NCBI GenBank assembly: GCA_947502595.1
Contig: CANNAM010000001.1
Span: forward strand, 248,001-312,000
DNA length: 64,000 nucleotides
Origin: an uncultured Marinicella sp.
Lineage (GTDB): Bacteria; Pseudomonadota; Gammaproteobacteria; Xanthomonadales; Marinicellaceae
Reading direction: 5' to 3'
Position numbers and translations under genes: made by a program. Every line of letters begins with the position of its first letter. The first letter of the stretch is position 1. Positions 45,269 to 53,797 of this stretch are shown here, piece by piece. The notes beneath the pieces are model-generated. The model searched no databases. It was given only the letters and a program-made list of their open reading frames with translations, and was not told where the DNA came from.

Positions 45269-48200
45269 ATGGCACCATCCAAGTCACTTAATTGTATTGT
45301 TAGCATGCTTATGTTGTTAAATACTGGCCAAGCTGCTGTCAGCACAGGCTCAAGTACAGCACCTTATCTAGAGGGTTCTCAGTTTTCAGCGAATCAGCCG
45401 AACACCAGCCGTCATCACGGTCTACAGGTGAAACCAGGTCAAGTTCCAGTTGGGATTGCTCAATCTGAATGGCATAGTATCCAATCTCAGGTTAATCAGG
45501 CAGCCTACCAAGTTTATCCAAGCAAACAAGGTGGTTATACATCGTCAAATCCGGCCAATGGCTGGCATATTGTTTTTGGAATGGATGGCACCACCACTGT
45601 ATCTGCTTATGACAAAAGTACAGCTGAGGATTATAGGATTTCCTTGCACCTCAATTCGGTGGCCTATCAGTCCTCGGCGGCCAATCAAGTCAGTGGCTTT
45701 GCTCAACCTGCTGGTATCAGTTTTAATGGCGACCGATTGAATTACCATTGGAATGATGACATCACAGAGTATTGGATCAATTCTGAACAAAAGCTTGAAC
45801 AGTGGTTTGAGATCAAACAACGTCCGCAAAACAGTGGCGCAGACAGTTCGTCTGGCTTGTTGCAAGTGCAAATGAATTTGGATACAGACCTCGAAGTGAG
45901 TTTGATGGGCAACCGGCTGCGCTTAGGTGACATCACTTATGATCAGCTTAAAGTGTGGGATGCCAACGGACAAGCTGTCGATGCCCATTTGGATTTACAA
46001 GGCCAGCACCTCAGTTTATTGATTGAAGATGAACATGCCACCTATCCATTGACTGTTGACCCCAGTTTCACCCAACAAGCCTATTTGAAAGCAGCCAATG
46101 CCGAGGCAGGAGATGTTTTTGGCTCAGCGGTGGCAATTTTCGGTAATACTTTGGTGGTTGGCGCACCGCGTGAGGGTAATTCAGGTGCAGTTTATGTGTT
46201 TATTCGCACTGGTACGACATGGAGTCAGCAGGCCTATTTAAAAGCGGCTCAGCCCAGTGTCGATGATTTTTTTGGCATATCGGTGTCAATTTTTGCCGAT
46301 ACGCTGGTAGTAGGGGCGTCAGGTGAGGGCAGTATTGCTACCGGAGTGAACGGTAATGAAACTGATAACTCAGCCCCTGATTCAGGGGCAGCTTATGTGT
46401 TTGTGCGTAATTTTGGGGTCTGGACCCAGCAGGCCTATATAAAAGCCTCAAACACGGATGCCGGTGACAGGTTTGGTACTGCTGTGGCTTATTACAATGA
46501 AACACTGGTCATTGGTGCTTATAAAGAGGCCAGTATTGCCACGGGTATTGATGGTGATCAGAGTAACAACACCATAACCGAATCTGGTGCGGCATATGTG
46601 TTTGTTCGAAATGGTACGACTTGGTCGCAACAGGCCTATTTAAAAGCATCCAATACCGATGCTTTTGATTACTTTGGGCGGTCGGTATCGCTTTCATTAG
46701 ATACTGTGGTGATTGGGGCAACTGGTGAGGACAGTAACGCCACTGGGGTCAACGGTAACCAAGGCAGTCAATTACTCAGTGATTCAGGTGCAGCTTATGT
46801 CTTCGTGCGCAATGGCTCAACTTGGTCGCAACAAGCTTACGTTAAAGCCTCTAATACGGGTTTCGGCGATGCATTTGGTGGTGCTGTTCACATTTTGAAT
46901 AATACCTTAGTGATCGGAGCAGCCAGTGAGGACAGTCACGCCACTGGCGTAGGTGGTGATCAGTTCAATAATTCTGCCGAAGGCTCAGGTGCGGTTTATG
47001 TGTTTGTTCGCGATGGCCTGTCATGGTCACAGCAAGCTTATTTAAAAGCGTCCAATACAGGTACTGGTGATGGTTTTGGCGACGCCATAGCGGTCCATTT
47101 TGATTCATTGTTGATTGGCGCGCCAAGAGAGGACAGTGATGCCATAGGGGTGAATGGCAATCAGACCAATGATGCCGCCAATAACTCCGGTGCTGCCTAT
47201 GTTTTTGTTCGTTCTGGTTCAACTTGGTCTCAGCAAGCCTATCTAAAAGCTTCCAATACGGGATCTGGTGATTTTTTTGGTGATGCGGTGTCTTACTCAG
47301 GAGGCAGTATATCGATTGGTGCTATTGGTGAGTCCAGCAACGCCACTGGAATCAATGGCAATCAGGCGAGTAACTCAGCTGCTGATGCGGGTGCTGCCTA
47401 TGTCACAAGTGTTGCTTACAAAGTGGGCGGTACGGTCACTGGATTGGCCTCAGGTAACAGTGTGACCCTGCAGAACAATGGTACAGATGACTTGAACATC
47501 AGTGCCAATGGTTTGTTCTCTTTTCCTAACGCACTGCCTGCGCCGGCTACGAACTATGCGGTAACGGTTCTGAATCAGCCAACCACGCCCAATCAAACCT
47601 GTACTGTAGACAATGCCAGTGGTACCGTTACGAATACAGACATTAATGATGTAGTGGTGAGCTGCAATGCCATACCGACTATTGTGGCTGATTTTTATAC
47701 CACACTTGAGGACTTGGAACTACAGGTACTGGATAAGGATGGTCAACAAACCCCTGATCCAAATGATGACAGTGTCTTGGTTAATGATTCTGACCCTGAT
47801 TTCAATGAGTTGTTTGTGGTCACTCAAGGTATTTTCACTGCTGGCGGCGTTGGCGGTTTAATTCAAATGTTTGATAATGGTACCTTTATATACCAACCAC
47901 CTGATGATGCATTTGGTACCGCGACCTTTGATTATGAAGTCAGTGATGGCTTGGTAACGGTATCCGCCCAATTGGAGATTGATGTATTATCAGTCAATGA
48001 TGCACCGAGCTTTTCTTTGGCCGGTGATGTAGAACTGGATTCTGCTGACTTAATTAGCAATCCACTGGAAATCAACGGGTTTATCACTGGTTTTAACTTA
48101 GGCCCTGCCAATGAATCGACACAAGTGATAGATGAATACGAAGTATTGATTCAGTCGGATACAGACAACATTGTGAATGCGGTTACAGTGGACAATGAGG

Positions 48201-48631
48201 GTGTTTTAGAGATTGATTTCACCACCAATACGGGGGTGGCTTTAATCGATGTGACTTTACAGGATGATGGGGGTACAGCACTTGGAGGTGTTGATAGGTC
48301 AGCGGCACAATCATTTTTTATTGCTTTTAATGATGACCTGATTTTTATCAATGGATTTGAAATCTCCAATGATGGGTTGATTTTACAGTACATTAATCAG
48401 ATCCAGCAAGGCGCTGCTAATCTGGATTTTCCTGTCTATGATGTGGCTGTTGATGCGGTTGAATTTTATGGAGAGTGGTATTTTATTAGCGGTGATCATC
48501 AACAACCCAGAAAGCTGCAAACATTCGAGCATTGGTTAAAAGAAGTGCTGTTATACCAAGCGCCTTTTGTTGATTATGATAATGACGGTGTAGAAAATTA
48601 CTTGGATCAGCAACCATTTAATGGCCAATAA
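45269..48631 (+). CDS. Large exported FG-GAP repeat protein with VCBS/cadherin-like segment and IFxxGFE motif
   Basis: A 1120-residue surface or secreted protein. After a signal peptide come a ~240-residue region (with LTVDPSFTQQAYLKA at its end) and seven FG-GAP/beta-propeller repeats of ~60 residues, each with a variant of QQAYLKASNTD-x-x-D-x-FG and GAAYVFVR. These suggest an integrin-like propeller. A carboxypeptidase-regulatory-like beta segment (KVGGTVTGLASGNSVTL), a VCBS/cadherin-like unit (VLVNDSDPD...FIYQPPDDAFGTATFDYEVSDG) and a last beta domain follow. That domain ends in LQDDGGTALGGVDRS...DLIFINGFE. After the motif there are still 89 residues ending DYDNDGVENYLDQQPF, a calcium-loop-like sequence. 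The AGGAG RBS fixes the start. Confidence 0.85.
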   Translation: MAPSKSLNCIVSMLMLLNTGQAAVSTGSSTAPYLEGSQFSANQPNTSRHHGLQVKPGQVPVGIAQSEWHSIQSQVNQAAYQVYPSKQGGYTSSNPANGWHIVFGMDGTTTVSAYDKSTAEDYRISLHLNSVAYQSSAANQVSGFAQPAGISFNGDRLNYHWNDDITEYWINSEQKLEQWFEIKQRPQNSGADSSSGLLQVQMNLDTDLEVSLMGNRLRLGDITYDQLKVWDANGQAVDAHLDLQGQHLSLLIEDEHATYPLTVDPSFTQQAYLKAANAEAGDVFGSAVAIFGNTLVVGAPREGNSGAVYVFIRTGTTWSQQAYLKAAQPSVDDFFGISVSIFADTLVVGASGEGSIATGVNGNETDNSAPDSGAAYVFVRNFGVWTQQAYIKASNTDAGDRFGTAVAYYNETLVIGAYKEASIATGIDGDQSNNTITESGAAYVFVRNGTTWSQQAYLKASNTDAFDYFGRSVSLSLDTVVIGATGEDSNATGVNGNQGSQLLSDSGAAYVFVRNGSTWSQQAYVKASNTGFGDAFGGAVHILNNTLVIGAASEDSHATGVGGDQFNNSAEGSGAVYVFVRDGLSWSQQAYLKASNTGTGDGFGDAIAVHFDSLLIGAPREDSDAIGVNGNQTNDAANNSGAAYVFVRSGSTWSQQAYLKASNTGSGDFFGDAVSYSGGSISIGAIGESSNATGINGNQASNSAADAGAAYVTSVAYKVGGTVTGLASGNSVTLQNNGTDDLNISANGLFSFPNALPAPATNYAVTVLNQPTTPNQTCTVDNASGTVTNTDINDVVVSCNAIPTIVADFYTTLEDLELQVLDKDGQQTPDPNDDSVLVNDSDPDFNELFVVTQGIFTAGGVGGLIQMFDNGTFIYQPPDDAFGTATFDYEVSDGLVTVSAQLEIDVLSVNDAPSFSLAGDVELDSADLISNPLEINGFITGFNLGPANESTQVIDEYEVLIQSDTDNIVNAVTVDNEGVLEIDFTTNTGVALIDVTLQDDGGTALGGVDRSAAQSFFIAFNDDLIFINGFEISNDGLILQYINQIQQGAANLDFPVYDVAVDAVEFYGEWYFISGDHQQPRKLQTFEHWLKEVLLYQAPFVDYDNDGVENYLDQQPFNGQ
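46072..47400 (+). repeat. Seven in-frame FG-GAP repeat units
   Basis: Seven copies of a unit beginning TQQAYLKA.../SQQAYLKASNT... recur every ~150-200 bp. The later copies (3-7) share long nucleotide similarity (for example CAACTTGGTC before CAACAAGC), suggesting recent internal duplication. The array is a likely site of copy-number change. Confidence 0.85.
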
Positions 48632-48639
48632 AAATCATT

Positions 48640-48687
48640 CTGCCAGCTGGCTAATTACATAACAATTTGTTGCTGGCAGTTTGTTTT
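48640..48687 (+). terminator. Possible terminator of the FG-GAP gene
   Basis: CTGCCAGC and GCTGGCAG form an 8-bp stem with a 24-nt loop, followed by TTTGTTTT. The long loop makes this a moderate call. Confidence 0.45.
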
Positions 48688-48821
48688 GGCTGACCGCAAA
48701 ATCATTAACGGAGGTTCTAAATACTTGAATTAGTTTGGCTAAACAATTAAGCTGAAATACTCAATTTTTAACGTGGAAATCGGCCTTCATTAACTTGAGC
48801 GCTGAATAAAAACACCTGAAT

Positions 48822-49643
48822 ATGACTGACAGAAAAAAGTGCGCCATCTTTTATGTTTCTGATGGTACAGCCATCACTGCTGAAACGGTGGGACGCAGTT
48901 TAATTACCCAATTTACTGGCATTGATTTCACTGAAAAACGCTTGGCGTTCATCAATGACCCTGAGTCAGCACAAGCAGCTGCTGACATCATTAAAAGTAC
49001 ACCGTCAGATTATCAGGCCTTGGTGATCAATACCGTGGTTGATATCAAACTGCGAAAAATCATTCATTCAGCAGGTGGCTTAAAACTTGATCCATTCAAT
49101 CGTTTGTTGCGTCGCATTGAAAGAAACTTAGGCATCAAAAGTGATCCAGGTGTGGGCAGAACGCATGGTATGTCAGATGCCGGGTCTTACAACGCACGCA
49201 TTGAAGCCACTAACTATGCCTTGTCACATGATGATGGGGTGAATATGAACTTACAAAAAGCAGACATAATTTTGCTGGGTGTATCCCGCAGTGGTAAGAC
49301 CCCAACCTGTTTGTATTTGGCTTTACATTATGGCCTAAAAGCAGCCAATTACCCCATCACTGATGAAGACTTGGAGCGCATGCGTTTGCCTGAAGATGTG
49401 ATGCAACACAAAGAAAAGTTGTATGGTCTAACCATTGATCCATTCCGTTTGTCACAGATCAGAAGTGAGCGTCGCCCGAACTCTAGGTACGCTGAATTAC
49501 GTAAGTGCCAAAAAGAGGTCAGTGATGCTGAGGTTATTTACCAGCACAATCAAATTCAGTTTTTAAACACAACACACACCTCAATCGAAGAAATTTCAGG
49601 TAAGATAATGATTGCCTTGAATTTGAATAAAAGACTCTATTAA
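48822..49643 (+). CDS. ppsR: PEP synthase regulatory kinase/pyrophosphorylase (DUF299)
   Basis: The 273-residue protein matches the PpsR/DUF299 family: CAIFYVSDGTAITAETVGRSLITQF at the N terminus, the P-loop-like GVSRSGKTPTCLYLA (~residue 150) and GLTIDPFRLSQIR. It controls PEP synthase by ADP-dependent phosphorylation and phosphate-dependent dephosphorylation of the Thr beside the catalytic His. The expected target, ppsA, lies 3.9 kb upstream on the opposite strand, separated by the FG-GAP gene. No clear Shine-Dalgarno is seen. The stop directly abuts the DUF1249 gene. Confidence 0.95.
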   Translation: MTDRKKCAIFYVSDGTAITAETVGRSLITQFTGIDFTEKRLAFINDPESAQAAADIIKSTPSDYQALVINTVVDIKLRKIIHSAGGLKLDPFNRLLRRIERNLGIKSDPGVGRTHGMSDAGSYNARIEATNYALSHDDGVNMNLQKADIILLGVSRSGKTPTCLYLALHYGLKAANYPITDEDLERMRLPEDVMQHKEKLYGLTIDPFRLSQIRSERRPNSRYAELRKCQKEVSDAEVIYQHNQIQFLNTTHTSIEEISGKIMIALNLNKRLY

Positions 49644-50105
49644 ATGATTTTGACCGAACAGTACTTAACTCACAGACAGTATGTCCGTCGACACAATATC
49701 AGTTTGATGCAGTTACATGAGTTCAACCACAAGCTGTTAGGTGCCTTGCTCCCAACTTGCTCTGACCAGGCCAAAATCTTTCGATCTACTTTAAAAAATA
49801 AAGCCACATTACAGGTAACCATCAGAGAGCGGTTTAAATTCACCACTGAAATATCGATGTGTATGTTGTTTGATGATGCCGTTTCTGATGCTTTGGTTAT
49901 CCGAATTTACCATGATGCTCAACTGGCTGAATTGATTTACTCCAATGAGTTTGAAAAACAATACCGACAGTTGGGTGGCAAAGTAGACAGCAGTAACCAA
50001 GCCAGCTTGCGATACAGTCAAAATTGCTTTCTGAATAAATGGTTGATATATTTATTAGAAAATCACTATACTTCAATGACATGGACTGCCATCAATAACA
50101 CTTAA
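49644..50105 (+). CDS. DUF1249 (YqiB-like) protein
   Basis: A 153-residue cytoplasmic protein whose ATG follows the ppsR stop codon without a gap. The conserved DUF1249 blocks are visible: HEFNHKLLGALLP, RERFKFTTEISMCMLFDDAV, IRIYHDAQLAELIY and LNKWLIYLLENH. E. coli YqiB lies beside the nudF-cpdA genes and has no known function. The family assignment is firm, the function is not. It probably shares a transcript with ppsR. Confidence 0.85.
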   Translation: MILTEQYLTHRQYVRRHNISLMQLHEFNHKLLGALLPTCSDQAKIFRSTLKNKATLQVTIRERFKFTTEISMCMLFDDAVSDALVIRIYHDAQLAELIYSNEFEKQYRQLGGKVDSSNQASLRYSQNCFLNKWLIYLLENHYTSMTWTAINNT

Positions 50106-50139
50106 AGGATTTTTTATAACAGATAAAGAGGGTACCGCC

Positions 50140-51912
50140 ATGAAGCCAACCGACATTACCGATCCAGAGTATTTCCACAAAGTGGTTGATTGTCAATATG
50201 CCTGCCCAGCGCACACCCCGGTACCAGAATACATTCGGTTGATTGCGGCTGGTCGTTACAATGATGCTTACATGATCAACTGGCAGTCAAATGTTTTTCC
50301 TGGCGTGCTTGGACGAACCTGTGACCGCCCTTGTGAGCCTGCATGTAGGCGTGGTCGGGTGGAAGAAGAACCTGTTGCGATTTGTCGATTGAAACGGGTT
50401 GCGGCCGATAATAAGACCGATATCCGCGACCGTTTGCCGGCGATTCCTGAACAAAAAAATGGCAAGAAAATTGCACTCATAGGCGCTGGGCCAGCAGCCT
50501 TGACTGTGGCCAGAGACTTGATGCCTTTAGGCTATGAAGTTGATTTGTATGACGACCAAAGTAAAGGCGGTGGTTTTATGCGCAGCCAAATACCGGCCTT
50601 CAGGTTGCCTGAGTCGGTTCTAGACGAGGAAGTCAATTATATATTGGATATGGGGGTGATGACCCATTTCAACCAACACGTCGACAGCATGCAAAGCATA
50701 TTGGATAAAAATTACGACGCCATATTTGTTGGCACTGGTGCGCCCAGAGGCAGAGATTTGCCTGACTTGCCAGGACGCAGCGAAGGCGATGCCAATATTC
50801 ATATAGGCATTGATTGGTTGGCATCGGTGGCCTTTGAGCATACCAAGAAAATTGGTAAAAAGGTCTTGGTTTTGGGAGGTGGAAACACTGCCATGGACTG
50901 TTGTCGTACAGCCATCCGTTTGGGCGGTAAAGATGTGCGGGTGGTGGTCAGAAGCCCCAAAACAGACATGAAAGCATCACCTTGGGAAATCGAAGATGCG
51001 ATGCATGAAGACATCCCTATGTATGAGAACCATAACCCAAAAGCTTTTGTAACTGAAAATGGTCGCCTGACTGGCATGTTGTTTGAGTTGGTTGAGCCAG
51101 TGTTTGATACACAAGGTAAACGCACCTTGGTGCCCACTGGCGAAGAAGTCATAATGCCTTGTGATGATGTGTTGATGGCCATTGGTCAATTAAATTCATT
51201 TCCTTGGATAGAACGGGATATTGGTATCGAGTTCAATGATTGGGACATGCCTGAAGTGAATAAAACCACCTTCCAAACCTCACTGCCACAAGTTTTTGTT
51301 GGTGGTGATGCCGCATGGGGCCCTGAAAATGTCATTACTGCGGTGGCCCATGGGCACCAGGCGGCAATTTCAATTCATAAACACTGTCATGCTGAGGACG
51401 TACAACAGCGCCCTGCGCCAGATTTTACCTTGGTCAGCCAAAAGATGGGTTTTCATGATTGGTTGTATGATGCGCATATCTCAGATGAGGATCGTCGCAT
51501 AGTGGCCTTAGAAGACAAGCAAACCGCAATTTCTGATCGTAAACTTGAAGTTGAGAAGGGGTTTGATTTATCCCAAGGTTATGCAGAAGCGATGCGTTGT
51601 CTGAACTGTGATGTGCAAACGGTGTTTGAGACTGATCGCTGTATTGAATGTGATGCTTGTGAAGACATTTGTCCGGTTGATTGTATTAACTTTATTGAAA
51701 ACGATGAAGAAGATGTATTGCGCGATAAACTCAATGTCAAAGCCACCAACCTTGAACAAGACCTGTATGTGTCAGACGTATTAAAAACCAAACGGGTGAT
51801 GGTGAAGGATGAAAACGTGTGTTTGCATTGTGGGTTATGTGCAGAACGCTGTCCAACAGGTGCGTGGGACATGCAAAAGTTTTTACTTTTCACCGCCACA
51901 GCTGGCAAATAA
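50140..51912 (+). CDS. FAD/Fe-S oxidoreductase subunit of a 2-oxoacid:ferredoxin oxidoreductase (GltD-like)
   Basis: A 590-residue protein of the GltB-small-subunit/DPYD type. The N-terminal Fe-S region (CQYACPAHTPVPEY ... CDRPCEPACRRG) is followed by an FAD loop (ALIGAGPAALTVARDL) and a second dinucleotide loop (VLGGGNTAMDCCRTAIRLGG). The C-terminal ferredoxin-like part has two 4Fe-4S sites, CIECDACEDICPVDC and CLHCGLCAERCPTGAWDM. It is immediately upstream of the alpha and beta subunits of a 2-oxoacid oxidoreductase, so it probably passes electrons between NAD(P)H and the TPP enzyme's Fe-S clusters. This resembles the third subunit (KorC-type) I recall from some proteobacteria. GAGGG ~8 nt upstream serves as RBS. 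Confidence 0.85.
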   Translation: MKPTDITDPEYFHKVVDCQYACPAHTPVPEYIRLIAAGRYNDAYMINWQSNVFPGVLGRTCDRPCEPACRRGRVEEEPVAICRLKRVAADNKTDIRDRLPAIPEQKNGKKIALIGAGPAALTVARDLMPLGYEVDLYDDQSKGGGFMRSQIPAFRLPESVLDEEVNYILDMGVMTHFNQHVDSMQSILDKNYDAIFVGTGAPRGRDLPDLPGRSEGDANIHIGIDWLASVAFEHTKKIGKKVLVLGGGNTAMDCCRTAIRLGGKDVRVVVRSPKTDMKASPWEIEDAMHEDIPMYENHNPKAFVTENGRLTGMLFELVEPVFDTQGKRTLVPTGEEVIMPCDDVLMAIGQLNSFPWIERDIGIEFNDWDMPEVNKTTFQTSLPQVFVGGDAAWGPENVITAVAHGHQAAISIHKHCHAEDVQQRPAPDFTLVSQKMGFHDWLYDAHISDEDRRIVALEDKQTAISDRKLEVEKGFDLSQGYAEAMRCLNCDVQTVFETDRCIECDACEDICPVDCINFIENDEEDVLRDKLNVKATNLEQDLYVSDVLKTKRVMVKDENVCLHCGLCAERCPTGAWDMQKFLLFTATAGK

Positions 51913-51927
51913 CTGGAGCCCCAAATA

Positions 51928-53796
51928 ATGAATAATACAGTAGCATCAAGTAACAGCAATCACCACCCAGATAAAATTTCAGCCACCAATGATTTTGTTA
52001 TCCGTTTTGCTAACGTCAATGGTTCTGGTTCGGCCTCTGCAAATAACTTATTCAGCAAAGCTGTGTTCAGGTTAGGTGTACCCGTTTCTTCGAAAAATAT
52101 ATTTCCGTCCAACATCCAAGGCTTGCCTACTTGGTTTGAGGTCAGAATTAATGAACAAGGTTATTTGGGGCGCCGCGGTGGTTATGATTTTGTGGTGGCT
52201 GACAATGGTCAAACAATGGTCAAAGACTACAGCGAGTTAATGCCAGGTGGTTATTTTTTTTATGATTCATCAAAACGGTTACCTGATACTTTCACGCGGC
52301 AGGACATCACTGAAATTGGGGTGCCGCTGACTGATATGTGCAATGCCAATTATACCGATCCTCGTCACCGCCAAATTTTTAAAAACATCATATATGTGGG
52401 GGCTTTGGCTTATTTGCTGGAGATGGATTTTACGGTTTTTGAGGATTCAATTAAAGCCCTTTTCAGCAAAAAACCAAAGCTCATTGAGCCCAATATTAAA
52501 GCCTTGCGGCTGGGTTTTGACTATGCTGAACAGCAGCACAAAGACGTGTGTTTGTTAAACATCCACCGCCGTAACCTCAATGGTGAGCAAATATTGATGG
52601 AGGGCAATGCTGCAGCTGGTTTGGGCGCAGTTTATGCCGGCGCCACAGTGGCTGGCTGGTACCCAATCACGCCTTCAACATCGGTGGTTGAGGCGTTTGA
52701 ACAATACTGTAAAGCCTACCGCGTTGATGCTGCCACCGGCAAGAACAAGTTTGCTATTTTACAAGCTGAAGATGAATTGGCTGCGATTGGTATAGTAATT
52801 GGCGCCAGTTGGAATGGTGCCAGGGCCTTTACCGCTACTTCAGGACCAGGTGTGTCTTTGATGAGTGAATTTTTAGGGCTGGCTTATTTTGCTGAAATTC
52901 CAGTGATGTTGATGGACATTCAACGCACTGGACCCAGTACTGGCATGCCAACCCGAACACAACAATCTGACCTCCTCAGCGCAGCCTATGCCTCACATGG
53001 TGACACCAAAAACGTGTTGTTGTTTCCATCGAATCCAAAAGAATGTTTCGAGATGACGGTTGTTGGTTTTGATTTGGCTGAACGTTTACAAACCCCGGTT
53101 ATTTTAATGAGTGATTTAGATTTGGGGATGAATGTCCACCAATGTGATCCGATTGAGTGGGATGACAATCAAGTTTATGACCGCGGTAAAGTGTTGAATG
53201 AACAGCAACTGACTGATTTGAGTGAGCGTTGGGGACGGTATTTAGATGTCGATGGTGATGGTATACCATACCGCACCATTCCTGGCACCCACCCAGAAAA
53301 GGGCGCTTTTTTCACCCGCGGCTCATCTCACGATGAATATGCCGGGTACACAGAGGACGGTGAGGTGTATGCCAAGGGTATGCAGCGTTTGTTGCTTAAA
53401 TGGGGTACCGCTAAAACGCTGGTGCCAGCTGCAGAAACAGTTTCAGAAGGCTGCTCATTTGGGGTGGTTTTTTACGGCACCAGTGCATACTCCAGCCAAG
53501 AAGCACTGGATCGATTGCGCAACAAACAAGCAATTGATGCGATGCGTATCAGGGCTTTTCCATTTGGCCAAGAGGTTGGAGATTTCATTGATAAGCATGC
53601 GCTGATTTTTCTGATAGAACAAAATCGAGATGCACAGATGAAAACCCTGATAGTCAATGAATTGGCCGTTGAGCCAAACAAAATCATTTCAATCTTGAAT
53701 ATTGATGGCATGCCCATCACGGCTGACTTTTTGGTCAGTGAAATACAACAGCACTTAGATTTATTGTCCAACAGCAACATACAGCAGGAGGCCTGA
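51928..53796 (+). CDS. 2-oxoacid:ferredoxin oxidoreductase, fused gamma-alpha subunit
   Basis: A 622-residue protein joining the gamma domain (VIRFANVNGSGSASANNLFSKAV ... at residues ~20-200) to the alpha/pyrimidine-binding domain (EGNAAAGLGAVYAGATVAGWYPITPSTSVVEAFEQY ... GPGVSLMSEFLGLAYFAEIPVMLMDIQRTGPSTGMPTRTQQSDL). YPITPST is the hallmark of 2-oxoglutarate/2-ketoisovalerate oxidoreductases. It makes acyl-CoA from a 2-oxoacid, probably 2-oxoglutarate, pyruvate or branched-chain acids; the substrate cannot be fixed by eye. It lies 15 bp after the flavoprotein subunit and 1 bp before the beta subunit. Confidence 0.92.
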   Translation: MNNTVASSNSNHHPDKISATNDFVIRFANVNGSGSASANNLFSKAVFRLGVPVSSKNIFPSNIQGLPTWFEVRINEQGYLGRRGGYDFVVADNGQTMVKDYSELMPGGYFFYDSSKRLPDTFTRQDITEIGVPLTDMCNANYTDPRHRQIFKNIIYVGALAYLLEMDFTVFEDSIKALFSKKPKLIEPNIKALRLGFDYAEQQHKDVCLLNIHRRNLNGEQILMEGNAAAGLGAVYAGATVAGWYPITPSTSVVEAFEQYCKAYRVDAATGKNKFAILQAEDELAAIGIVIGASWNGARAFTATSGPGVSLMSEFLGLAYFAEIPVMLMDIQRTGPSTGMPTRTQQSDLLSAAYASHGDTKNVLLFPSNPKECFEMTVVGFDLAERLQTPVILMSDLDLGMNVHQCDPIEWDDNQVYDRGKVLNEQQLTDLSERWGRYLDVDGDGIPYRTIPGTHPEKGAFFTRGSSHDEYAGYTEDGEVYAKGMQRLLLKWGTAKTLVPAAETVSEGCSFGVVFYGTSAYSSQEALDRLRNKQAIDAMRIRAFPFGQEVGDFIDKHALIFLIEQNRDAQMKTLIVNELAVEPNKIISILNIDGMPITADFLVSEIQQHLDLLSNSNIQQEA

Positions 53797-53797
53797 T

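Noticed and set aside
50799-51182. 127-codon minus-strand ORF in the GltD-like gene
   Set aside because: Shadow of a strongly coding plus-strand gene.
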